Assembly (NCBI GenBank): GCA_036346205.1
Contig: JARFJB010001166.1
Span: forward strand, 13,576,501-13,640,500
Direction of reading: 5' to 3'
DNA: 64,000 bases
Source of the DNA: Vesta saturnalis
Taxonomy: Eukaryota > Arthropoda > Insecta > Coleoptera > Lampyridae
This document shows positions 46,701 to 57,237 of the stretch, in pieces. How positions within the stretch are numbered: position 1 is the stretch's first letter; every line of letters starts with the position of its first letter. Below the pieces are notes generated by a model. The model saw only the letters and a program-made list of their open reading frames with translations. It had not been told where the DNA came from and ran no database searches. Both the position numbers and the translations under genes were made by a program.

Positions 46701-49700
46701 ATTAGCTGTTTTCAGCACGACCCTGGAAATACTACACACGCTTTCAAACCTTCTTCCTCGTTCTCAGAAGCTGTACCGTATTCTTCTTCTTGAATTTATC
46801 TTTACTCGATTTCGAGCCAGTAGTACGTTTTCTATTTTATTTTGAGATATTTCCTATGGTTACTAATTTAGCGAACCACTAATATTAGCACATATATAAA
46901 TTACAACGTATTTGAAATGACCCTGTATTATTGATATTTTATAGAAACGTTCGACGCTGGAATTTGTAAATGTTAAGCAAATAAGACAGCGCTAAGCTTT
47001 CCTTCAATTTTCATTAATAAACTTGTTTTCCTAACGGCGTTCGTATCTACACTAACATTGTTGCAGTTAATGCGAAAGGACGGTTAGATGGGTAATTACA
47101 AGTGTGAGACTAGTTTTCTTTTGCACACTATAAGTTAAATCACTGGTATTTTTTGAATTGAGAGCCGATTTTGTATGATTAAGTTAAATCAATTTGATGT
47201 TTTTGAATTGTGGTTGGTTGGTTTTAGTAAAGTGTAAGTTAGTCCAATCAGTATTTTTGAACTGTAAGCTGGTTTCCGCCAGCGGTAAGTTATGATTGAA
47301 TGAGACTGATTTGGTTGATTGATTGATTGAGATTGACGATTGTTTGATTTGATCGAATGTGATTTGTTTGGAATTCATTTGTTTGTTTAAGAAAGAGAGG
47401 AGGGAAAGACGAACACGATCAACCTCTATTACAGAAAGCATTTACTAGATGGAGCCACAAACAAACCCTAATTAGTCCTAGAAATATTCCGCTAGGCGGC
47501 GCCACGTCTATTACAGAAAACATTCGCTAGTTTAAAAATATACCACTAGATGGTGCCACAAACAAAACCCTAATTAGTCCTACAAATATAACACCAGTTT
47601 CTTAAGGTAAACAATTTTCTCAATTAGTCCATACAACACTAGAGGCCACCGCAGACAAACCAAAACAGATCCAAGAGATAGCTCCTACAATAACCTCCTT
47701 ATTAAAACAATTTCAAATTTCCCGGGCAAATCCATGCCCAAGGTCAACCACTTTCTTAAAGTGTCCAACTTTCTCAAGGCCAACCACTATCTCAAGGTCT
47801 ACCACTTTCTCAAGATAAAAAGTGAAAGGAGAGGTCATCGGAAATTCCTCTATCCGAATTACGTCATCGGAAACTACCAGGCCGAATTACGTCATCGGAA
47901 ATTCCGCAGGCCGAATTACGTCATCGGAAACTCCTTAGGTCAAACCGAGGTCAGCCACGTGGCAGGCCTTGGTACCCTGGTGGGTACAATTACAAAGTCC
48001 TCTAACTTATATGAAGCAAATAGTGACATTATTAGCATTGTGAGGAAACTATGGGGCCTACAGACGTCATTCTGTACTTAAAACTAATTACATTCGCTGC
48101 AACATCTCCTCTTGTGACTTTACCCGTAAAATGAGTATTTTCCCCGATTCGGGGTCGAAAATGTTGACCAACTCTTAATATTTCACTTTTTTGGAAAAAA
48201 TTACCAATCTTTTGAGGGTTGTATCTTGGTAACTATTGTACCACAGAGCTGGTTCTGATCTCAAATTTCAGAAAATGTGATCTACTTTAAAAAAGGTTTT
48301 ATGAAAAACGCACTGTTTAGGAGATATAGCGGAAAAACAAAACAAATGCGAAAATTACGCGGTTTTTCGAGTGTTACGAAGTTAGCACCGGTCTTTCGAA
48401 GCAGCAAACTTGGATATACACGGTGGGTGTCTAGTGCGTGGATGGAGGATTTCTCCTTAAGTATTAGAGATATAGAAATATCTCAAAAAGGGTCCGTCTT
48501 ATGGCTATAAAACCTATTATCAATTAGTATCTACTTTTCACAGGGAATCGAAAAAATATACAGGGTGTTGCATTTGAACAAAATTAAGAAAAATTACATT
48601 TCGCGTAAGTTAATCATTCTGTATACTTTTACGTGTTTTCGAAAAAATCCCCAGTTTGTTACTAGACGATTATTAATAGTTGGTGGTATAAACAGATTTA
48701 CAAAATTGTGGTGACAACGCTCACATCGTGGTTCCAAAGTTAACTCTATTTTGGTACTAAAGTGACGATATCTGCAGAACGGTTAGTGATACAGATACAA
48801 ATTTCTATACTTTTAGTCTAAATGTAACAGTCAATCCAAAAATACAAAATATACAGGGCGTTCCATTAAAAAAAGGTTCGGGTTGGAATATTTTTGTCAA
48901 TCATCCTGTATATTCCTAAATATTTTTAGAATGTAGGTCCAATGATCGTGTATTACCACACCAAAATTGGTTTTGATATCTCTAATAGTTAAGGAGCAAT
49001 CCTCCGTCCACGCAGTAGACACCCACCCTGTATACTACTGGTAGTGGTCCTAACATTAAAAAATCAGAACTAGCCGTTAGCTTGCGATTTCTAGTGTACT
49101 ATTTATATTATGTTTAGGTTTAATGTTATGAATTTTATTCGATATCGGTTTGCAAACACTCATTAGAAATACTAGTGTTATCTTGCTGTATACCGTAAAA
49201 CGGGGCGGCTTGAAAATACCGAGGCGACTTGATAACTTTTGCGACGTCTAATCAAAACACGTGGTGCGCTCTAGCGGTCAGACATTCAATTACTAAATAT
49301 GGCAAGATCGACGGGTTGCTTAGTTAAATTACGTTGCCAGAGCGTGTTTATACCTGTGAAGTGTTTTAAAAGTGACAAAAAAGAAAGGTAAAAAATGTTA
49401 TATTTTTAGTCTGTAAACTTCTTATTGCACCGACGTTTCTGAAAAGGCACAAACATCGCAGTATTTTTTTCCAAGCGGTAATTGATTGGGCTTTCATAAT
49501 CTAACCTCAAAATTTCATTAGCATATCCTACTGTTCAGTGGTGTGTCATTTTATATATTCGTGTAATTTCAGGGGCGACTTCAAAAAAAGTGCGCACTTA
49601 CAAGAGAATGCCAGGAAGTCGGAAATATCGCGACTACACTGAAGAAACTGTTCAAAGTGTTTTACAATTATATCATTTATTCATTACTCATTTGAGTAAT

Positions 49701-52700
49701 GAGTATGAATTTCATATATAACTTTATATAGAAGGGTTAAGGGCAAACACACAAAATCAGCTGGGGTCAAACTGCAATGTCCGATGAAGAGACAAACTAC
49801 TTAGTTAGGGATATATCTGTCGCCGCAGACTGGGGTTATCCTTGCGATTCGAACAACATACAAGAAATTGTAAAATGCTATTTAGATAGAAGCGAAAAAC
49901 AATTGCCGCAATTTCGAGATAACAAGCCTGGTGAAGCTTGGCTACAAAAATTTATATATCGGCATAAAGAACGCTTGTCTAAGAGACTCTCTCAATCCAT
50001 AAAAGAGAGTAGAGATGAAGTTTCCTCTGAAACAGTTAATAAATATTTTGACCATTTGTCAGAAAGTCTAAAGGATGTTCCACTAGAGGCAATTGTTATT
50101 TACGATGAAACGAATTTCACCAACGATCGCAGTCGAGTAAAAGTAATTGTTCGTACAACTTCTAAAAGGGCAGAAACGGTAATGTACAGGTTGTACCATT
50201 TTCGTATGTTTGATGGGGTATCTCGCTTATTTTTAGGTTAGAACCTTGCGGTTTTCGCGACACCGTGCTATTTTTAATGAAACCAAAGATGCACTAATCA
50301 AATTTGTCATAGTCATCTTAGTTGGCGTGCTACAGGAGATTTTGGAAAAATTGCATTTTCAGTAATCCTGTAACTCTGTTATTGTCAGACATATTAAAAA
50401 GTAAAACTGATATTTGTAGATTTTTTACGTAGAATCCAGTGGCGTATTCAGATTTTCATTAGAGGTCACAGTTTTGAGATATTGACATAACCTACTTTTT
50501 TATGGGACACCCTATATATATTTTTTAAAATCTTTTTCCCCTGCCAATATTTTTCAAAAATATAGCATAGTCTATATTTATTTTTATAAAAACGTGACAA
50601 AATGATTTTTTTCTATAATTTACATTGATAATAGTGGATAGCCGTGGGTAACCATGGTAACGCAAAAAACGAAATACTTAACGTTCTGCCATTACTTAGG
50701 TATTTGATTTTCTGCTTCTGTTTCTGCTTCTCTTAAATTATTCCTGGTTACATTTTCTCAAATTTAGTGCTGATATTTATTGTTATTCGTTGTTTTTGTT
50801 TATTGTTATCGTTCTTGTTCTTGTTGTTGTTATTTTTTAATATGGCTCGAAACCAAAAATTTGAAAACTGAGAAATATGATACGAATACCTGCTTCATAT
50901 TATCTAATGAAAGCACAGACCAGGCCTTAGAACTATCTGAACAGGTCAGTTAATCTTTACCTTAGAATTTGTATTTATTTTATATACCTATTTTCTGATA
51001 TAGATATCCCGAAAGAACACAACCCGACAGAAGAATATTTCAAAAATTAAAATTTAATCTTTGCCAACATGGATGTTTTGACAAACCTCGACCCCTTTAC
51101 AACAAAGAGAACGAGAAATCAGAGATCAACGTTTTAGCAGTTGTTCAAGCCACTCCTGAAACCTTGTGCAGGAAAATAGATGAAGAGACCAGTGTGTCTA
51201 AAACAACAGGATTTTAAAAAACATAAATTCAAACCCTACAAGTACAAACTTGTTCATCATCTGCACCCTGGTGATTCTGAACGTAAATTGGAGTTCTGCA
51301 ATTGGTTTATAAATATGAAAACTCAGGACAATAATTTTGAAAAAAAATAATTTGGTTAGACGAGGCACATTTCACAAGTTCGGGAATTCTTAATAGACAC
51401 AACTCGCGGTTTTGGAGTCAAGAAAACACCCACGTGATTTTTCCTTTCAAGGCAGGTTCGGATTTAATGTCTCCTGCTTTATTTTTAACCGAAAAATAGT
51501 TTACACGATTTATGAACAAAACCTAAACTCTAATGGGTATTTACAAATTGTATAAGAAAAAACTATGAACATTTTAGAAGATATTCCACTGGCTCAACTG
51601 AACGATATATTCTTCCAGCAGGATGGGGCTCCAGCCCACAATGCTAGAATAATACTAAACTGGCTAAATGAACGTTTTCCCAGGAAATGGATTGGAACAA
51701 ATGGACCTGTTCGATGGCCACCACGATCACCGGATCTCTCGGTTTTGGATTTTTTTTTGTAGGGGTATTTAAAGAATAAAATTTATTCAAGGCAATATGC
51801 CAACAATAAAAATTGGAACGGAAAATGCTTTTGCAGAATTACGAAGACAATCATTTTTATTTTGGAAAATGCTATTAAAAGAATTTATAAACTTTGTGAA
51901 ACTTGTAGGAGACATAATGGTCTGCAATTTGAACAATATTTGTGATTAATTAATTATTTTGTTTCTATCAATGTAAATTATAGAACAAAATCATTTTGTC
52001 ACGTTATTTATAAATATAAATATAGACTGTGCTATATTTTTGAAAAGCTCTTGGCATGGGAAAAAAGATTTAAAATAAATATATAGGGTGTCCCATTTAA
52101 AAAAGAGTAGGTTATGTCAATATCTCAAAAACTGTGACCTCTAAAGAAAATCTGAGTATCGCCACTGGATTCTACGTAAAAAAATCTACAAATATCAATT
52201 TTTACTTTTTTAATATGTCTGACAATAACAGAGTTACAGGGGATGACTGAAAATGCAATTTTTCCAAAATCACCCTGTAGCACAAAAACTAATATGGCTA
52301 TGGCAAATTTGATTAGTGCATCTTTGGTTTCACTAAAAAGTAGCACTGTGTCGCAAAAACCTAAAAAGTAAGCGAGATACCCCGTAAAACATACGAAAAT
52401 GGGACAACCTGTACACATCCAAGGCAGCTACATCTGTAATGTCCTCTTGTTCAGCTTCTAGAGTAGGGCTTCATCGGATCATCTATGGTCAACATGGACG
52501 GAAAATGGGCCACCAGATGCCGTATATAATCACACTCCTGCCACCTAACAGCACCCATCTTACTCAGCCGTTAGACGTCAGTGTCTTTCGACGATTAAGA
52601 CAGCTTGAAGGCAAACACTTCAAGAGTGGAAAAACATAATAAAGGAACTGTGAGAAAAGAAGTATTTCCACGCCTCTTAAATCAAACACTAAATAGAGTT

Positions 52701-55616
52701 GCAGCAGGTAGCGAGAAAAAAATAAAATCAGGCTTTGAAGCGACTGGTTTGGTACCATGAAATAGACACTAAGTTTTAAGTAAATTACCAAAGAGAGATT
52801 CAGAAAAAATTCGGCAAGAAGTTGCAATTGTCGAATCACTGAAAGAAGTGTTTGAGACATCTAGGTTTAGGTCATCAACTTCTGTCGGTAGAAAAAAGAA
52901 ATTGCCAGTGGAAGCAGGCAAGAGCATATCCCAGTAAGAGATACAACCGGCATTAACATCAGCATCATTACCACAACCATAAAAAAATACGAAACCAAAG
53001 AAGAGATCAAGTCTACTGTTATCGTCGTCTTCCGAAAGCAGCGTAAGTGAGAGGGATTTAACCGTCGATAGCGACACGGACCCTGAAACATTTTCTGATT
53101 TGGAAGCTGAAAATGGTTCTAACATTGATGAAGTTACAAAAATGCAAGACATTCAAGATTCTGCTGATCTAAGTGGTCTTAAATCAGGGGATTACATTTT
53201 TGTCAACATGAAAACTGAATCTGGAAAAAGTAAGAGATACGTGGCAAAAATATTGCACTGTGAGAATAATGATAGTTACCTTTGCACATTCTTCAGAACA
53301 TCTAAGATTGCTGGTGCGTACACTTTTCCTTCGGTAGAAGACATATCTATTGTTGGGAAGGAATAAATAAAGAAACCGCTATTAGATTATGAAATATTAA
53401 GAAGAGGACAAATAAAGTTTAACTAAAATTATTTTATATATATTTTCGCCAACTTTCATAAGTTTTCTAAACATATTTTTTTTTAATTCCTCCTTGACCA
53501 AAGGGCATTTACGTTAAGTTTTTTTTTTCATAAACCATGTATTTGTTGTTTATTTTAAGACATGTGGTTGACAATAATGTATTAATCACAAAAATAAAAT
53601 TAGTTTTGGTAGAAATTATTGGTATTTTTTTTTAAATAAAAAAATATTTCAATTTTTGTTACCGTACGTTTGAATTTAGCTATTGTGCTATTCAAGTCGC
53701 ATCAATTGCGTTCTACTAGCAACTGTAGTGCAAGTTAGATGCAAATTTCAAGTCACCCCATCATGGGGCGACTTGAACAATGGGTAAAAAAGTTTTTTTC
53801 TCAGAAACTGTAGGACTCAATTTTTTTTAGAGGCTGTAGCTCGTAGCCACTACCCCAAAGTAATGTTGAATGATTTTTGTTTCAATTAACTCTACATAGA
53901 TATGGCAACAGAAAGTTCATTTTTAATATTCTAGCAGATTTATTTATTTTGACGTCTACTTTTTCTGTACAAACAAAGAAGGGTTAAATGTAAGGGCAAA
54001 GCCAAATGATTCGTTGTTTGGAACCTAACCTATGCCCTGCTAAGTTGCTGTAGAATTCTATATATTTGTTTTTTACTATATCATTGTGAACATAATTTAA
54101 CAAATAACATTGTTATTAAACTTTGTTTTTGCAAACAATCGATGTTAGATTTCTCATTTTAATAGTTTAACAATCAATGTTTGTGATGGAAAATTCTACT
54201 CTGCATGTATTACTATTTTATGGTAATACTTACTCATGCATATGAATTATAGTATTGTGCATTATTCGTATGTAAAATAAAAGCAATTACATAGAAGAAT
54301 ACCAACAATCAAGCTTGTGCTGGTAAAACAATAGTTACAATAAATTTAGTTGGATAAGTTTGCCTGGAAATGGTAGAGTGGAAAGTGGATAAACGGCAGT
54401 GGTACAAACTGGCATCAGTGCTCTTTCAACACGTACCTGTGTATAATTGGTCGATAGGGTAATGGATTAGGACAAGTATTTCTTCTTCCCGATGCATAAT
54501 CGACATCAACAATGCCACATTTCGAAATATCAGTTTCAATAATACGTATACGATCATCGAATCTATCAAAACTTTCATCTTTTTCAAGTGACTTGTTCTC
54601 AAAACTAGAATCCTGATAAGAATAATAACTTTTTAAACTTTTCTCTTCATGATTAATTGAATTATCCGATTTCGAGTTATATATTTGTTGTGATGTTTCC
54701 TTTTTATTAGAATCTAAACCTTCTGTTTCACTGAAAACGTCATCATCCAACTCACGATCTGACAAACTTTGCTCAAAATCCGAATGCGCACATTGTAAAT
54801 TCTGAAACATCCCACGGATTAATTGATCAAACCTTATCCACATCTTACCCTGTTTGATACTTCACTATCGATAGGAACTAATTCTTCTTTAAAATCCGAT
54901 TCCCTAGTTTCTTCGGTTGTAAATATTAATTCGATATCGTCAACTTCTTCATTCTGTTCTACATCGTGAGGAAGTGTAGGTTCTGATTGAGCATTTTCTA
55001 ATGGCACTCTATTAGGGGTTGAATTTTGGCAATTTGAAGATTGAATTTCGGATATGTTAGGTGATGATGACACATTTAAAGGACTAGACATAGCACGCGT
55101 CGTTAAAACATTACGAGAATTCTCTGTCATTTCTCCCGGTATATTTGAATAACTAAATGTTTTTGATACACTTAAACCTTTAATTGGTTTCGACGACCTT
55201 TTAACAATCGTAAGATTTTCTAATGATGAAGATATACGTCTAGGACTTACTTTTTCTATTGTTATCGATATATCCACAGAGTTATCTAAATTTACATAGT
55301 TTCTCGGTGTAGAAGCATGTATTGATGGTGATTCGAATTCATCCGTTACAGGCGGGGAATTAATCCTTACATGCTTTTCTGACTGATCTTTCTCACTTTC
55401 TTCACAAGTTATTGAATTTTTAAGAACGTGGTTTTCGATTGATAAATTTTTTAGTGCATTTTCAAGAGATTTTTTAGGCCAAGATCGTTGTTTCAATTCT
55501 AAAATTTCGTTACGACTTCTCTCTAATGCAGTTCTAAGTGCAACGACTGTTTGGTGTAAGGCTCTTACTGTATCTAGACATGGTCCACTTTCAACAGCAA
55601 TCTCTCCGATGTCCAT
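38637..55616 (-). CDS. CAP-Gly domain protein, 730 residues, seven exons
   Basis: Minus-strand exons: 55616-54849, 54801-54437, 39899-39752, 39700-39452, 39399-39080, 39031-38750 and 38697-38637. All junctions are GT-AG and in phase, which supports joining across the 14.5 kb intron 2. The N-terminus (MDIGEIAVESGP) is followed by a short coiled coil at about 15-45 (ALHQTVVALRTALERSRNEI). A long Ser/Asn/Glu-rich disordered part runs to about 427. Then come a conserved-looking block (LSEKTNVEARRILLSDIGF, SMVPELSRSADHLC) and a C-terminal CAP-Gly domain at about 650-729: RGGRVRYVGTL, YVGVQL, GHSDG (where GKNDG is typical), RRYFNC and GIFVPFKKVV. CAP-Gly domains bind EEY/F tails of tubulin and end-binding proteins, so a microtubule or centrosome role is likely. 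I do not recognise the orthologue. An additional upstream exon cannot be excluded. Confidence 0.85.
40209..40698 (-). mobile_element. Penelope 3' end and terminal repeat, minus-strand copy
   Basis: From the right on the minus strand: the conserved tail PISQASVEMKPIWIPIMREEL at about 40698-40600, its stop region, a (TA)n at 40499-40556, then the terminal repeat 40490-40209 with the tRNA-like head and an intact CTGATGA / stem / GAAACGTC core at about 40330-40296. Confidence 0.8.
40753..43160 (+). mobile_element. Penelope-like element in partial tandem arrangement
   Basis: Plus-strand order: terminal repeat (40753-40916), 3' coding tail of one copy (40960-41120), terminal repeat (41148-41423), a decayed long ORF (about 41440-42780), its 3' tail (42830-42930) and a third terminal repeat (42955-43160). 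In the ORF I read ISLRNGPWIKILPADKVT, the RT catalytic block LRYVDDTFVIW at about 42285-42315, IKFTIELES, DYKSNHQKCV..RCLYDR, and the endonuclease part RIAEHVWNEDHRIQWD at about 42786-42832. These are hallmarks of Penelope-like retroelements (RT plus GIY-YIG). Frameshifts are many. The terminal repeats share the hammerhead-like and tRNA-like segments. Confidence 0.85.
40827..40859 (+). ncRNA. Hammerhead-ribozyme-like motif in Penelope terminal repeat
   Basis: CTGATGA (40827-40833), a short hairpin (cgga...tccg), then GAAAC and GTC at 40852-40859. The minus copy at about 40330-40296 has a 7-bp stem, cggaagc/gcttccg. Penelope-like elements are known to carry hammerhead motifs. Here stem III would be only two pairs (AC/GT) without a loop, so activity would need a dimer or may be lost. 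The stem I partner is weak. Confidence 0.5.
43161..43479. other. Spacer between Penelope and pogo relics
   Basis: No gene recognised. It may hold the decayed 5' end of the pogo element. Confidence 0.35.
43480..44620 (+). pseudogene. Pogo/jerky-like transposase relic
   Basis: From about 43640 the frames read ARxAISHETINSYFDNLQNLL, then VCFVDDDGRRKVIVRRKARH (first catalytic region), an internal gap, and from 44190 an intact 142-codon stretch with REIIRKVLLGTGLIPLDRNQ and VLKRLPKP, then a Lys-rich linker. This is the C-terminal region after the DDE domain in pogo-type elements. The second catalytic block (LPPH/HLTQPLD) is missing, so there is a large internal deletion. Confidence 0.7.
44636..47960. 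mobile_element. 3.3-kb foldback-type element with modular arms
   Basis: The left arm (44636 to about 45500) and right arm (47440-47960) are inverted relatives. The shared unit tgtaggagctatctcttgga (44845) matches the complement of 47665-47690. Arms contain tandem units: an 18-mer of the type ccttgagaaagtggttga repeated 10 or more times at 44690-45020, a 33-mer with gaattacgtcatcggaaa repeated at 47860-47940, and ggcgccatctagtgg ... ttctgtaata modules. The middle (45500-47440) is AT-rich without coding capacity. The superfamily is not identified. Confidence 0.7.
48415..49035. mobile_element. ~620-bp MITE with mariner-type ends
   Basis: Inverted ends of about 65 bp: tatacacggtgggtgtctag at 48415 and the complement of 48970-49035 (gtatacagggtgggtgtcta), both continuing gcgtgga.ggaggatt.ctccttaa.tattagagatat. 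The start tacagggtg and TA flanks fit Tc1/mariner-derived MITEs. The interior contains further tacaggg-type fragments (48553, 48852). Confidence 0.75.
49603..53366 (+). pseudogene. Pogo-like DDE transposase pseudogene
   Basis: Segments in order: N-terminal helix-turn-helix 49603-49725. Then 49777-50184, with FRDNKPGEAWLQKFIYRHKE (CENP-B/pogo DNA-binding second half), SSETVNKYFDHLSESLKDVP and the first catalytic block IVIYDETNFTND, then KVIVRTTSK and ETVM. The reading frame resumes at 52415 with TSKAATSVMSS, then LWSTWTENGPPDAVYNH in a shifted frame. An internal deletion removes the second Asp region up to LLPPNSTHLTQPLDVSVFRR. The C-terminal tail has KSGDYIFVNMKTE and KRYVAKILH at 53190-53260. 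The gene is dead through the insertion, a deletion and frameshifts. Confidence 0.85.
50182..52414 (+). mobile_element. DD41D mariner nested in the pogo transposase
   Basis: The ends tacaggttgtaccattttcg (50185) and its complement at 52414 are TIRs of about 450 bp (50182-50632 and 51966-52414). The TA of the host sequence is duplicated, and removing the element restores the pogo reading frame ETVM-Y-TSKAA. The transposase relic is at 50837-51946: MARNQKFEN, RYPERTQPDRRIFQKL, KPYKYKLVHHLHPGDSERKL, the first catalytic WLDEAHFTSSG at about 51357, FFQQDGAPAHNAR at 51610, WPPRSPDLSVLDFF at 51715, and GLQFEQYL at the end. The spacing between the second and third Asp is 41. Confidence 0.9.
53766..54414. 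other. Intron sequence, nothing recognised
   Basis: AT-rich sequence between the pogo element and exon 2 of the CAP-Gly gene. No repeats recognised. Confidence 0.4.
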
Positions 55617-57237
55617 TGTTCGAGAAATTCCATACTGTTGTTAAGTTTATTATCCCTTTAAATATTAATACAACCTTGACATATGATCCTGTAATTAAAA
55701 GAAACATTTGTAGTTTCGTTATTAAGTGATAATTAATTTTTAAACACAAATCAATAAAATAATATTTCGTACAGTCCCGGGAATACATATAAATACGAAT
55801 TCGGACATACTTTACGTCATCGGCTAGCGTTAATCTCATACAAACGAACGAATGACGTATGTCTGCGCTAAAAAATGCAATACATTCAAAAATAAACATT
55901 TTGTTTTACACAAATGTAAACAAAATGTAGCAAATTGTGAATAATAAATAAAATTAACATACCTTTTGCATACGTCTATTAATCATTCCTTTTCACTTTC
56001 TGACCCTCATGACTACATTGATCAAGCTTTATTGAACATTCTCTAAACAAATGCGAACGGTCTTTGAAATATAAATTACATCACACAGCACATTCCTTAA
56101 TAATCTTTTTTTTTTTTTGAAAAATTAATAATTGGCGCCTCAAGGACGAATAAATCTCATTCAAGATAAAAAAAATTGCTACTTTCCAGTATCCACTATA
56201 CTAGATCACGCTTCTACGGTAAACCTGCTTTACTTGAAGTATATTTACGTAAACTCTGCGCATTTTCTTATGAGTCATGATACACGACATAATATTTTCA
56301 CATAAAAATTACGTCAATTTAACAATGCAAATTGACAATTTTGCCCATGATTAAATTTCAGGAAATACTAATTTATTATGCGACGATAAAAGGGTAGTAT
56401 TTTAATACTTTTCACGATGTTAATTTAAGTGACCAGGAGTAGCCAATGACGATTAACCAATCGTCATTGGGCGTACCGTATTTAACGCACAGTGCATTTA
56501 CATTCTCGTAACTACACGAAGTATAGTAAAGGGAAGGATTGCAATCATGAAAAAGTTCGACCTCGAGATTTTGACGGATCTTTACGTTTTGAGGGTCCCT
56601 GAATCCAGTTTGACCATTTTTAACATGGCGTGTGTGAGCGTGTGCGTGTATATGCGTTAGTATGTGCGTGTGTGTGAGCGTGTGTAAGCGCGCGTACGTG
56701 CGTGTTCTTTCACGTTGCATAACTCTATCATAATTTTGAACTGAAAGAAGAAGATTAAGTAATCTATGAATCGAAAAATTAAAGACCGCGAGTGTGCTGA
56801 CCACATTGATCAGAATCATTGGTTATAAACCGGTTAGTGCTAGTATGTTACAGTGTAGATAATTCCGGTAAAAAAAGGATGTATATACAGGGTGGCACAT
56901 TAGTGTGACAAAGTCCCATATCTCCTTTATTTAAAGAGATACAAAAAAAAATTAAATAGAGAAGTTGTAAGATATGTTCTGGTGCATATTCCAAAAATAT
57001 TTTTAATTATACAGGGTAGATCATAAAAGCTTAGAAGTAATTTAAATTTTTTTTTTAAATAGAAAACCCGATATATTATTATATATTTAGATTCTACATA
57101 CAATTTTAGACACATTTTATGTATAATGTCATATACCTAAGTCTAACCGTCAAAAATGACGTTTGCAGGCCAAAACATAGGTGGAAATCTTTTCTAAACG
57201 AAGCCTTTATCAATTAGTTATGGTTGGTTTCCTTGGA
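55617..57237. other. Upstream region of the CAP-Gly gene, GT-rich tract, mariner-end fragments
   Basis: 55620-56000 should hold the CAP-Gly promoter. A GT/GCGT-rich tract is at 56625-56705. Two tacaggg-type starts (56885 tacagggtggcacatt and 57013 tacagggtagatcata) look like remnants of mariner-type ends. No exon supported. Confidence 0.4.

Larger units (their letters stand above)
49195..53765 (+). mobile_element. Pogo-like transposon interrupted by a nested mariner
   Basis: Ends are approximate: ggggcggcttga at 49202 against tcaagtcacccc at about 53748. It contains a transposase pseudogene in pieces: a start MPGSRKYRDYTEETVQSVL at 49603 after a possible short intron, 49777-50184 (middle domain up to ETVMY), the nested element, then 52415-52640 and a C-terminal part at 52640-53366. 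Confidence 0.7.
39900..54436 (-). other. 14.5-kb transposon-filled intron of the CAP-Gly gene
   Basis: Donor CACAG|GTACGT at 54437 and acceptor TTTTTAG|GGAAGC at 39899 join in phase (AG+G). The intron contains, from left to right, a Penelope cluster, a pogo relic, a 3.3 kb foldback element, a MITE and a pogo element with a nested mariner. Confidence 0.75.
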
